NCBI GenBank assembly: GCA_023391635.1 | Contig: JAEWAQ010000076.1 | Location: forward strand, 1 to 64,000 | Source of the DNA: Bacillota bacterium | GTDB lineage: Bacteria > Bacillota > Bacilli > Paenibacillales > Paenibacillaceae | Direction of reading: 5' to 3' | DNA length: 64,000 bases | Shown here: positions 7,934-16,846 of the stretch, one piece after another | How positions within the stretch are numbered: the stretch's first letter is position 1 | How the letters are laid out: every line of letters starts with the position of its first letter | Notes under the pieces: model-generated | What the model was told of the DNA's origin: nothing | Databases searched by the model: none | The model's input: the letters and a program-made list of their open reading frames with translations, nothing else | Program-made: the position numbers and the translations under genes

Positions 7934-10900
7934 ATGGCCGACGCCTTATATGAACAGTTCCTGCACCCGCCAAGCAGGTATCGCGGCAAGCCTTTGTGGT
8001 CCTGGAACGGCGAACTGGAGGAAGCCGAGTTGATCAGGCAGATTCACGCTTTCAAGGAGATGGGTTTCGGCGGGTTCTATATACATTCTCGCGTTGGCTT
8101 GAAGACGGAGTATTTGGGCGAACGGTGGATGCAATTGACGCGGCTGTGCGCCAAGGAGGCGAAGCAGCTAGGCATGGAGGCCTGGCTGTATGATGAGGAT
8201 CGATGGCCAAGTGGGACTGCTGGCGGTATGGTAACGGAAGAGCCGCGATTTCGGTTGAAGTTCTTGCGCGCAGCGATATTTACGCCTGAGCGATTTGAAT
8301 GGACAGACGACACGGTTGCTGCCTTTGTATGCAGAATGCAGGAGAATGCCGTTCGCGAGTGCGTGCAGTTGCATCCTGACGCGCAGGCGAACGAATTGCT
8401 GGAGCACGTTAGTCCGGGTACCCATCAGAAAGCCGTTCCCTGGGTCGTGCTTGCATTTCGTACCTCAGAGATGGCCACGTCGACTTTTTATAACGGGACA
8501 ACTTATGTCGACACGATGAATCGGGAGGCTACGGACCAGTTTCTGAATCTGACGCACGAACGGTACCTGAGCGCCTGCGGCGACTTGTTCGGCAATACAA
8601 TTCAGGGAATCTTTACAGATGAGCCCCACCGTGGCAGTCTCATGGACGGATTCGGCATCCTGAATGCTGACAAGCAGCTGCATGCTCCATGGACCTACGA
8701 TTTGTTCGAGCGGTTTCAGGATGCGTTCGGATACTCCCTTGTGCCCAGATTGCCCGAGTTGTTCTTTCAATTGAACGGGGAGACTGTATCTCAGGTGAAA
8801 TGGCATTATGTCGAACTGCTGCAGAGATTGTTCCTGGAACGATTCGCAGCACCGGTTCAGGAATGGTGCCGGACGCATGGCCTGCGTCTGACCGGGCATG
8901 TGCTGCATGAGGATTCACTGACAGCGCAAACCGCAATGTCCGGTTCTGTCATGCGGTACTACGAGTACATGGATGAGCCTGGTATCGACGTTTTGACGGA
9001 AGGCAATCGTTGTTACTGGATCGCCAAACAGCTCTCATCCGCTGCGAGGCAGCTCGGCAAGGCGCAGCTGTTATCCGAGCTGTATGGCTGCACCGGCTGG
9101 CAATTCTCGTTCCAAGGCCACAAGGCGGTTGGCGATTGGCAAGCGCTCTTCGGCGTCAACTCCCGCAGCCATCACCTGGCTTGGTATACGATGGAGGGTG
9201 AGTCGAAGCGAGACTTCCCCGGCAGCATCGGCCCGCAAAGCGTATGGTGGCGGGAATATGAACAGGTCGAGACGTATTTCGCCCGTATCGGCGCAATGAT
9301 GTCAGCCGGACGGCCGGTATGCGACGTTCTGGTCGTAAATCCGGTCGAAAGTGTATGGTGCCAGGTGTATGCCGGTTGGTCCGACAATTTGCAAACGGCA
9401 TCGCCTGGAGTTGCGAAACTGGAAGCCGGCTACCGAAAGCTATTCCATGCATTGGCGGGTGCACAGCTCGATTTTGACTATGGTGATGAAGATTTCCTGC
9501 TGCGCTTCGGGTCCGTTTCCCGTGATGCGGAAGGTTTCCCCGTCCTCGCTGTCGGAGAAGCCGCTTATCGGGTGGTCGTCCTATCTGGGCTGCTCACGAT
9601 TCGCTCTTCGACGTTGGCGCTGCTGCACGCCTTTCAGAAGGAAGGCGGTTGTATTGTTTTTCAGGGGGAGCCTCCTGCTTATGTAGATGCTCTGCCTTCC
9701 GATGCCATAGCCAGCCTTGCCATAAAGGCAGAAAATGCTGGGGATGATGAATATGACATCGTCGCCCAATCGTGTGCTGCTCTTGTCCGTGTACGGGTGA
9801 AAGCGACAGACGTTCGTACGGGGCAACAGTTGCCGCATATCTTTTGCCAAGTGCGGCAAACGGAAGACGCATATGCATTGCTTTTCCAAAGCACGGATCG
9901 GGAAAATGAATGGCGCGAAGTTTCTCTCGAAATCGGGTTGACCGGCTCCATTGAACAATGGGATGCTCGTACAGGCAAACGCATGGCCGTCCCAGCTATC
10001 GAACGAGCCGGTCAGATTAAGTTGATAACGGACTTCCCGCCTTCTGGAGAGAGGCTGTATCTTATACGGCGGGCCGTTTCGACCGCAAAGGAGCATAACG
10101 AAATCGAGAAAATGTTCATTGGGGAATGGACGCAGCCTTTCCGATACCGCTTGAACGAGCCGAACGTATGCGTGCTGGACCGGGCTTGCTGTCGTATAGA
10201 GGGAGAGCAATGGGAAGCGGAACGGGACATTTTGCAGGTGGACAGACTGCTCCGGGACCGTTTCGATCTGGAGCGGAGAAATAACAAGATGATTCAGCCA
10301 TGGTATGCGATCAAGCATGGTGAATGGCCTGCGAAGGCGGTTGCCCGGGCTTCACTGGCTTTTCACTTCGACGTCGATACGACTGCGCTCGCAATCTCTG
10401 GGGAGTCGAGCGGCAGGGAAGGGTCGTTCGGGCATGAACTTGACTGGATGCTGGCTGTAGAGCGTCCGGAACAATTTGCTATCCGATTGAACGGGAGGTT
10501 ACTCGAGAATCGGCCGTCGGATTTGCATTGGGTCGATTGCTGTTTCCGCCTGCTTCCGGTGCCGTTGACAATGCTGAGGCCAGGAGAGAATGAATTGATA
10601 CTCGATTTCGACTTTCATGAACGCTTCGATCTGGAGCCTGTTTATTTGCTGGGTGGCTTCGGCGTCAAGCTCGAAGGGACGAAGAAAACCATTCAACGTT
10701 TGCCGGAACGCGTTCTGACAGGAAATTTGGCCGAGCAAGGATTCCCCTTCTACGGCGGGATGATCGCCTTGGAGCTTGGCTCGACCGTATCTTCGGAGGC
10801 AGAAGATCGGCCTGTCTCAGCTGTTGTATCGCATGGATCGCATTACGCCGTCTCGCTTCCGGCCGTTGACGGCGCATGTGCCAAGCTGGTGCTGGCAAGC

Positions 10901-11179
10901 GGGGAAGAGCATCGGCTTCCATGGCAGCCGTATGAAGCCTGTCTTGATGCGGAACAGCTTGAACAAATCCAAGAGTTGCAAATCTTCCTGTCCAGGCGCA
11001 ATACGTTCGGGCCGTTGCATATGGTTCCAGTGCATAGTCCGGCATACGCCCCCGATCATTTCCATACGACAGGTGAGCGCTATGCTGAAGAATATGTGCT
11101 ATGGCCGTCCGGGCTGCCGAGCTTCCCGCAGTTGTTCGAATTGCGGGCGCATATAAGGGGGAAGAACGATGATGCTTGA
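7934..11179 (+). CDS. large GH106-like glycoside hydrolase (putative alpha-L-rhamnosidase)
   Basis: A 1081-residue protein without a signal peptide. The N-terminal half has the barrel features of the GH106-like group often found beside rhamnosidases: P-L-W-S-W-N-G near 24, M-G-F-G-G-F-Y-I-H-S-R near 47, AWLYDEDRWPSG near 82, and G-I-F-T-D-E-P-H near 225, whose acidic pair is a candidate for catalysis. The C-terminal third looks like beta-sandwich accessory domains. GGAGGG lies 11 bases before the ATG, and the gene overlaps the next by 11 bases, so they are translationally coupled. Family assignment is from memory of motifs; a GH2-like relative of other specificity is possible. Confidence 0.55.
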   Translation: MADALYEQFLHPPSRYRGKPLWSWNGELEEAELIRQIHAFKEMGFGGFYIHSRVGLKTEYLGERWMQLTRLCAKEAKQLGMEAWLYDEDRWPSGTAGGMVTEEPRFRLKFLRAAIFTPERFEWTDDTVAAFVCRMQENAVRECVQLHPDAQANELLEHVSPGTHQKAVPWVVLAFRTSEMATSTFYNGTTYVDTMNREATDQFLNLTHERYLSACGDLFGNTIQGIFTDEPHRGSLMDGFGILNADKQLHAPWTYDLFERFQDAFGYSLVPRLPELFFQLNGETVSQVKWHYVELLQRLFLERFAAPVQEWCRTHGLRLTGHVLHEDSLTAQTAMSGSVMRYYEYMDEPGIDVLTEGNRCYWIAKQLSSAARQLGKAQLLSELYGCTGWQFSFQGHKAVGDWQALFGVNSRSHHLAWYTMEGESKRDFPGSIGPQSVWWREYEQVETYFARIGAMMSAGRPVCDVLVVNPVESVWCQVYAGWSDNLQTASPGVAKLEAGYRKLFHALAGAQLDFDYGDEDFLLRFGSVSRDAEGFPVLAVGEAAYRVVVLSGLLTIRSSTLALLHAFQKEGGCIVFQGEPPAYVDALPSDAIASLAIKAENAGDDEYDIVAQSCAALVRVRVKATDVRTGQQLPHIFCQVRQTEDAYALLFQSTDRENEWREVSLEIGLTGSIEQWDARTGKRMAVPAIERAGQIKLITDFPPSGERLYLIRRAVSTAKEHNEIEKMFIGEWTQPFRYRLNEPNVCVLDRACCRIEGEQWEAERDILQVDRLLRDRFDLERRNNKMIQPWYAIKHGEWPAKAVARASLAFHFDVDTTALAISGESSGREGSFGHELDWMLAVERPEQFAIRLNGRLLENRPSDLHWVDCCFRLLPVPLTMLRPGENELILDFDFHERFDLEPVYLLGGFGVKLEGTKKTIQRLPERVLTGNLAEQGFPFYGGMIALELGSTVSSEAEDRPVSAVVSHGSHYAVSLPAVDGACAKLVLASGEEHRLPWQPYEACLDAEQLEQIQELQIFLSRRNTFGPLHMVPVHSPAYAPDHFHTTGERYAEEYVLWPSGLPSFPQLFELRAHIRGKNDDA

Positions 11180-13508
11180 CGCACAGCCATTATGGCATCC
11201 CGCTCCTTCAAGAACGGAAAATCAATATGTGGCATTTCGGGCGAAACTGAGGCTGCCCTCATCGGAGCGCATCATAATCCGGATATTCGGCTGCGATCTG
11301 TATCGATTGTACATGGACAACGAGGAACGCAGCGAGGGGCCGGCCCGCTTCGCGGAAGCGCAGCCGGAGTACGATGAGATCGAGCTTCGGCTCGAAGCCG
11401 GAGAACACACGCTTGCCGTGATCGCGCATTATTATGGCGTTCCGACGCGAATGACAGCGAATCGGCTGCCGGCGTTCCTGCAAGCCGTCGTACTTCGGGA
11501 GAGCGGAAGACCACTGGATCTGACTTGGCAATGCCGGGAATTGGATGCCTACCTGCCCGTGCAGCGAAGGGTCAACGGTCAGCTCGGCTGGACGGAACAT
11601 TGCGATACACGACTGCTGCCGGAAGAATTCGCGGCGGACGATGCAGGGTGGGTCACGCCGGGACAAGTGCAGCCGTGGCCTCATAGCGATACACCGCACT
11701 ATATCGCTTCAGATATCCGCTGCATGTACCAGTCGATGGATGGGAAGCTGCTGGGAGAAGGTTGCTATGTGGACCGATTCGGCTATGAGAAGGACGATCC
11801 TCCGGTACGGTTCATGTTGCGCGATCTGCATTCGTCGGGTTTCACGCCAGACGGCGTCTGGTATCGGTTCGACTTCGGAAAGATCGGGCTCTATCGGCCC
11901 GTATTTTCGATAGAAGCGCCAGAAGGAGCTGTAGTGGAAACCGGATACAGCGAATCGTTGACGGACGCCAGAGTGGTGCCGGTTATTTCGCTATCGGCAA
12001 GTTCTTCATGCCACATGGATCGATGGGTCGCGAAGGGCGGGGAGCAAACTTTATCGACTTATAGCTACAGGGGCTTCCGATATTTGGAGCTGCACATCGC
12101 CGCTCCTGCCGCAACAGTCCGCTTGCATGGGATGACTGTTCGGCAACGGTCCTATTTCGGCCTTGCGCGAGGCAGCTTCGAGAGCAGCGATCCGTTGCTG
12201 AACCGGATATGGATCTTATGTGCAGAGACTTTGCAATCGTGCAGTGAAGATGCGTTGACCGATACGCCTGTACGGGAACGCGGACAATGGTTGGGCGATG
12301 CGGTGACGGCTTGTCTTGAGGTGGCGAATGTCGCCTATGGGGATTTAACGCTTATCCGCAGAAGTTTAGAGCAGGCTGCGCTTTGCCGCCGCGAAGACGG
12401 CATGATCGTCGGTTGTTATCCTGGACAGATCATCCCCGTCTCCTCCTACGCAATGCTCTGGATATCGAGCTGCATGCGCTATTATGGATTGACCGGTGAT
12501 ATAGAATGGATGCGAATGCAACATCCTGCCGCAACTGAAGTTGTCGATTTCTATCTGAAGCACTTGACCGAACACGGTGTACAACCCCTTCCCTACTGGG
12601 ACTTCCTCGATTGGGGGCATATGGTCGACAAGAACGAGATCAATGTCGCCCTGAACGTACTGGTGTGGAAGGCGCTGAACGACTTGGGCAAGTGGTCCGA
12701 ATTGCTGGGCGATTCGGCAGATGCTGAAGTGAGGCGTGGACAGCTCGATCAGTTGGAAGCGGCGATGCGTTCCCATATGCTCGGAGAACAGGGGCTGCTT
12801 CGGACGGCGTTCTCTGCAGCCGGAAATCCCGCGGATTCCACTCGCGAGGCCGGCTTTCATGCGAATACGCTCGCTTTGAAGTTCGGATGGTTCCGCGGGG
12901 AGGAGCGGGCAAAGGCGGTCGAATTGATCAAGCAACATATGTTGAACTGCTTTCCCAATCGGCAGGATGCACCGCGGCTGGCTCATCCGAGGGCCAATCA
13001 TCCCCAACTCATTACGCCATACTTCGCTCATTTTTCGCTGTCCGCTCTTCTGGAGGAAGGAGAAACGGCGTTCGTGTACGATCAAATTCGCCGCTGCTGG
13101 GGATGGATGCTGGAGCAAGGAGCCACTACGCTGCTCGAGGTGTTCGATCCGCGCTGGAGCCACTGCCACGCGTGGTCCGGTTGCCCTGCTTGGCAACTCT
13201 CGTATTATGCGCTTGGCTTGCATCCCCGCGGCAACGGCAATCCGTTGTCTTTCCAATTTGGTCTGCATCCCGAGTCGCTTGAGCATGCTTCCGGCCTATT
13301 GCCCGTTACCGGCGGGACTCATGCGATTCGGATTTCCTGGCGGCGGAAGGAGGGCGGCATTCTGTACGAATGCGAGTGCGAGCAAGAAATGGACATTTTC
13401 ATCCCGACAGAGCTGCCCTATCGCCTCAGGCTGCTGCTTCCTGATGATTCTCGCGAGCTCTGCGGCGAAACGGTCACGACACGGTCCTTTCGGGTTGTTC
13501 TGATCTGA
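11169..13508 (+). CDS. alpha-L-rhamnosidase, GH78 type
   Basis: A 779-residue cytoplasmic enzyme. After N-terminal beta-sandwich domains (about 1-200) come Y-S-Y-R-G-F-R-Y-L-E (about 300) and the GH78 signature D-T-P-V-R-E-R-G-Q-W-L-G-D (about 367), whose acidic residues lie in the (alpha/alpha)6 barrel active site. A C-terminal beta domain closes the protein. It would release terminal L-rhamnose from imported oligosaccharides and so feed the mutarotase at the window start. It overlaps the preceding hydrolase by 11 bases (ATG inside the last codons) and ends the operon. Confidence 0.8.
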   Translation: MMLDAQPLWHPAPSRTENQYVAFRAKLRLPSSERIIIRIFGCDLYRLYMDNEERSEGPARFAEAQPEYDEIELRLEAGEHTLAVIAHYYGVPTRMTANRLPAFLQAVVLRESGRPLDLTWQCRELDAYLPVQRRVNGQLGWTEHCDTRLLPEEFAADDAGWVTPGQVQPWPHSDTPHYIASDIRCMYQSMDGKLLGEGCYVDRFGYEKDDPPVRFMLRDLHSSGFTPDGVWYRFDFGKIGLYRPVFSIEAPEGAVVETGYSESLTDARVVPVISLSASSSCHMDRWVAKGGEQTLSTYSYRGFRYLELHIAAPAATVRLHGMTVRQRSYFGLARGSFESSDPLLNRIWILCAETLQSCSEDALTDTPVRERGQWLGDAVTACLEVANVAYGDLTLIRRSLEQAALCRREDGMIVGCYPGQIIPVSSYAMLWISSCMRYYGLTGDIEWMRMQHPAATEVVDFYLKHLTEHGVQPLPYWDFLDWGHMVDKNEINVALNVLVWKALNDLGKWSELLGDSADAEVRRGQLDQLEAAMRSHMLGEQGLLRTAFSAAGNPADSTREAGFHANTLALKFGWFRGEERAKAVELIKQHMLNCFPNRQDAPRLAHPRANHPQLITPYFAHFSLSALLEEGETAFVYDQIRRCWGWMLEQGATTLLEVFDPRWSHCHAWSGCPAWQLSYYALGLHPRGNGNPLSFQFGLHPESLEHASGLLPVTGGTHAIRISWRRKEGGILYECECEQEMDIFIPTELPYRLRLLLPDDSRELCGETVTTRSFRVVLI

Positions 13509-13613
13509 CAAGTTCGGGCCAGGTGACAATGGATACGTTCGTTTGAGCCGACAGGTCGGACGCGTGAAACTACTGTATGTAGTGCATGGAAAACATAGCC
13601 TTTCAAATTACAG

Positions 13614-13651
13614 ACCCGCCCAAGCCACATCATTAAACGGCTTAGGGCGGG
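13614..13651. terminator. GC-rich hairpin downstream of the rhamnosidase gene
   Basis: CCCGCCCAAGCC (from 13614) pairs with GGCTTAGGGCGGG (to 13651) with one bulged base and a 12-base loop. There is no U-run after it, so intrinsic termination is uncertain. The rest of the 350-base gap 13509-13858 holds a weak 87-codon frame (13543-13806, TTG start, no ribosome site) that I do not consider a gene. Confidence 0.35.
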
Positions 13652-13858
13652 CCATTATCGTCAAAGAGTTTGGCGGCATTCCAATCCATCTCGCGCATTC
13701 CGCTCTGTCGAATCAGCCAGTCTCCGGTTATATAGAATTGGATGACCGGGGAATGACAAGATCGAGGACTCTCGTAACTATTCAGTGCGATGATCAGCCT
13801 CTATGATGGGGGGACGACCTGCCCTGAGTAGGCGTTCGAGAGAGGAGCACGGGCGATA

Positions 13859-14587
13859 ATGGCAGATGATCAACGGATTGCGCTGGTTACGGGAGCCAAC
13901 AAAGGGATTGGCTTGGAAATTGCAAGGCAGCTTGGGCAGCAAGGCTTCATGGTGTTGATCGGAGCCAGGCACCGGGAGCGTGGGATGGAGGCAGCAAGGG
14001 CTTTGCGCGCTGAGGGCATTGCCGCGTTATGGATCGAAATGGATGTACGTAAACAGGAAACGATCGACCAAGCGGCATCGACGATTTCAGAGCGCTTCGG
14101 AAAGCTTGATGTTCTGGTTAACAACGCGGGCATCTTCCTGGAGGAGAATCCGCCAAGCGGCAATGACGTCTCGACGCTGATGACCCTGTACGAGACGAAC
14201 GTGTTCGGCGTATTCTGCACAATCAAGACGATGCTGCCATTGCTGCGGCAATCGGATCAGGGAAGGATCGTAAACATGTCCAGTTCCCTGGGCTCGCTCA
14301 CGCTGCACAGCGACCCCGAATTCGAGTTCGCTGCCTTCCTCACCCTCGGGTATAATTCTTCGAAGACGGCGGTCAACGCGCTAACCGTATTTTTCGCCAA
14401 TGAACTGAAGAATACCTTTATCAAAGTGAACGCGGCGGATCCCGGCTATTGCGCCACGGAGATGAACGGCTTTACAGGCAGAAGGAGTCCGCAGCAGGGC
14501 GCGAGGGCGGCTGTGCGGCTGGCGACGCTGCCTGCGGACGGTCCTACCGGCGGCTTCTACAACGAAGAAGGCGTCATCCCTTGGTAA
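13859..14587 (+). CDS. short-chain dehydrogenase/reductase (carbonyl-reductase-like)
   Basis: A 242-residue classical SDR. The nucleotide-binding motif T-G-A-N-K-G-I-G spans 11-18, N-N-A-G follows at about 87-90, S-S precedes the active site, and the catalytic pair is Y165-x-x-x-K169. The ending with W is close to plant and bacterial carbonyl reductases that use NADPH. The start has GAGAGGAG upstream. It is monocistronic or paired with the following penicillin-binding protein 72 bases on; no functional link is evident. The substrate is unknown. Confidence 0.85.
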   Translation: MADDQRIALVTGANKGIGLEIARQLGQQGFMVLIGARHRERGMEAARALRAEGIAALWIEMDVRKQETIDQAASTISERFGKLDVLVNNAGIFLEENPPSGNDVSTLMTLYETNVFGVFCTIKTMLPLLRQSDQGRIVNMSSSLGSLTLHSDPEFEFAAFLTLGYNSSKTAVNALTVFFANELKNTFIKVNAADPGYCATEMNGFTGRRSPQQGARAAVRLATLPADGPTGGFYNEEGVIPW

Positions 14588-14659
14588 CTTCAACAAATTT
14601 CACCCCGCTTGAAGGCAATCGGAGCCGTGAAGCGAATACTTCATTGAGGGGTGATAACG

Positions 14660-16726
14660 ATGATCAAGCGTGGCGGATTGCTGATGTGCAGTGTTATCTT
14701 GCTCTTGCTATTCGGGTGCCAAGAAACAAAAAGGAATGCCGAACTTACGCCTATGCCGACCTCAACGCCGAGTATAGAACAGACGCCGGAAGCGTTGGCG
14801 GACGTGGTGGAAGCCTACTTAAGCGATTGGCAGCAAGGCGACTACGCGGGCATGTTCGCGCTGCTGTCGCCAGCTGTCCGGAGCGGAATGACCGAGCAGC
14901 AATTCGCCGAGCGTTACACGACCCTTTACGAGAAGATCGAAGCGACGAATATCAGGGTCAAGGCGCTGCCCGACAAGTCGATGAAATCGCAGAACGAGGC
15001 TGTGAATGCAAGCGTGCGAGGCTTTGACTATCAAGTCAGGATGGACACGGTTGCGGGGCCGATCGAATTCGAACAGCATGGGCGGATCAGGAAGACGCAG
15101 GACGGGAGCGAGACGAAATGGCTGATCGAGTGGCAGCCCTCGCTTATTTTTCCGAACCTGCAAGAAGGGGATACGATCCGAGTACAGGCGGTACCCGGTG
15201 AGCGGGGAGAACTTGTGGACCGGGACGGCAACGGCTTGGCCGTCAATGGCAGCGCGCCTCAGCTCGGCATCGTTCCCGGAAGGCTCGGGGAAACCGCGGA
15301 CAGCGCAAAGGCGCAAATCGCCGAGAAGCTCGGCATCACGGTCCAAGAGATCGACCGCAAACTAGGGGCCTCGTGGGTTAAGCCTGACTTGTTCGTCCCG
15401 ATCGCCATAGTAGCCGAAGGGGATCAGGAAGCGTTCCGCGATATTCCCGGGGTCGTGTTTTATGATAAAAAGCTGCGCGTCTACCCGCTCGGTGAAGCGG
15501 CGGCGCATTTAACCGGATATGTCGGGGAGATTACCGCCGAGGAGCTGGAAAAGCGGAAAGATAAGGGCTACGAAGTCGGCGATTACATCGGCAAAGCCGG
15601 GTTGGAGCAGGTGCTCGAGGATGAGTTAAAGGGGAAAGACGGCATCGTTGCGACGATCGTGGACAAGCTCGGCAATCGAAAATCGGCGTTGGCCGAGAAA
15701 CCCGCTGTTCATGGGAAGACATTCAAGCTTACGATTGATTCGGACTTGCAGAAAACAATCTATAACGAGGTCAAGGCGGATGCGTCATCGGTCTCCGCGA
15801 TCGATCCGAAAACCGGTGAGATTACGGCTCTGATAAGCACCCCTTCCTATGATCCGAATGCATTCGTCCTCGGGTTATCGAAGGAACAATATAATGTTTG
15901 GAACAACGACCCTCGCCATCCATTCCTGAATCGATTCTCCAAATCCTATTCGCCCGGTTCGACGTTCAAGCTAGTTACGGCTGCGATCGGGCTGGATACG
16001 AAGACGCTCGATCCGGACGAAGCGAAGCCGATCACGGGGCTCACGTGGGCCAAAGATAAGTCTTGGGGCAAATATTACGTCAAACGGGTTCACGCCGTTA
16101 ATCCCGTCGATTTATCAGCGGCGCTCATTTATTCGGACAATATATATTTCGCCCAAGCTGCGCTCCAGGTCGGCAAGACGAAGTTCGCCGAGGAAGCGGC
16201 CGGATTCGGAATCGGTGAGCAGCTCCCGATCTTGTATCCGTTCAGTCGGTCCCAACTTGCCAATGGCAGTATCGGCAACGACATTCAGCTTGCGGATTCC
16301 GGTTACGGACAAGGTCAGGTCACGATGACGACGCTGCATCTTGCCTTGATCTATTCCGCGCTTGTCAACGATGGAGATATCGTGTACCCAAGATTGGAGA
16401 GGGGGGCGGAGGAGTCGAAGGTATGGAAGAAACTTGCGATGTCGCCGGAGGCGGCCTCACTGTTGAAAGAGGACCTGATCAAAGCCGTCAGCCATTCGGA
16501 CGGAGTAGGGCATGGCACGTATATTGAAGGTGCTGCTATCGCGGGGAAGACGGGCACTGCCGAGCTCAAAGCCGTTAAAAATGCGGAAGGCAAGGAGAAC
16601 GGCTGGTTCGTCGGGTTCGATGCGAATAATCCGAAGCTATTGCTCTCCGTCATGATCGAGGACGTCGGAGGGCGCGGGGGCAGCGGGTACGTCACGCCGA
16701 TCGTCAAACGGATTTTTCAGAAGTAA
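14660..16726 (+). CDS. lipoprotein class B penicillin-binding protein with MecA_N-type domain
   Basis: A 688-residue transpeptidase acting outside the membrane in peptidoglycan cross-linking. A signal sequence with lipobox L-L-F-G-C is followed by an NTF2-like MecA_N domain (about 35-155), a PBP dimer domain (about 160-330) and the transpeptidase domain with S434-T-F-K, S492-D-N and K630-T-G-T-A. The domain order matches PBP2a of staphylococci and PbpC-like proteins of Bacillus, a group often of low beta-lactam affinity. The ATG at 14660 follows GAGGGGTG by 7 bases; the GTG at 14651 lies inside that site. All catalytic motifs are intact. Confidence 0.9.
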   Translation: MIKRGGLLMCSVILLLLFGCQETKRNAELTPMPTSTPSIEQTPEALADVVEAYLSDWQQGDYAGMFALLSPAVRSGMTEQQFAERYTTLYEKIEATNIRVKALPDKSMKSQNEAVNASVRGFDYQVRMDTVAGPIEFEQHGRIRKTQDGSETKWLIEWQPSLIFPNLQEGDTIRVQAVPGERGELVDRDGNGLAVNGSAPQLGIVPGRLGETADSAKAQIAEKLGITVQEIDRKLGASWVKPDLFVPIAIVAEGDQEAFRDIPGVVFYDKKLRVYPLGEAAAHLTGYVGEITAEELEKRKDKGYEVGDYIGKAGLEQVLEDELKGKDGIVATIVDKLGNRKSALAEKPAVHGKTFKLTIDSDLQKTIYNEVKADASSVSAIDPKTGEITALISTPSYDPNAFVLGLSKEQYNVWNNDPRHPFLNRFSKSYSPGSTFKLVTAAIGLDTKTLDPDEAKPITGLTWAKDKSWGKYYVKRVHAVNPVDLSAALIYSDNIYFAQAALQVGKTKFAEEAAGFGIGEQLPILYPFSRSQLANGSIGNDIQLADSGYGQGQVTMTTLHLALIYSALVNDGDIVYPRLERGAEESKVWKKLAMSPEAASLLKEDLIKAVSHSDGVGHGTYIEGAAIAGKTGTAELKAVKNAEGKENGWFVGFDANNPKLLLSVMIEDVGGRGGSGYVTPIVKRIFQK

Positions 16727-16846
16727 CTTCCATTATCGATGACAGGTCATGTCGAAAAATGAGGATAAAGTCCCTCTCGAAGACGCGGTTGATTCAAGAT
16801 AATAGGAGTAATCGGCTAAGATCGGTGCTTCAAGGGGGCGGGCGTA

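Noticed and set aside
12366..13286. 306-codon frame on the minus strand inside the GH78 gene
   Set aside because: No motifs, no ribosome site, and the plus strand carries GH78 signatures here.
13543..13806. 87-codon frame between the rhamnosidase and SDR genes
   Set aside because: TTG start without ribosome site, contains the hairpin at 13614-13651, and no recognisable features. It cannot be excluded as a relic.
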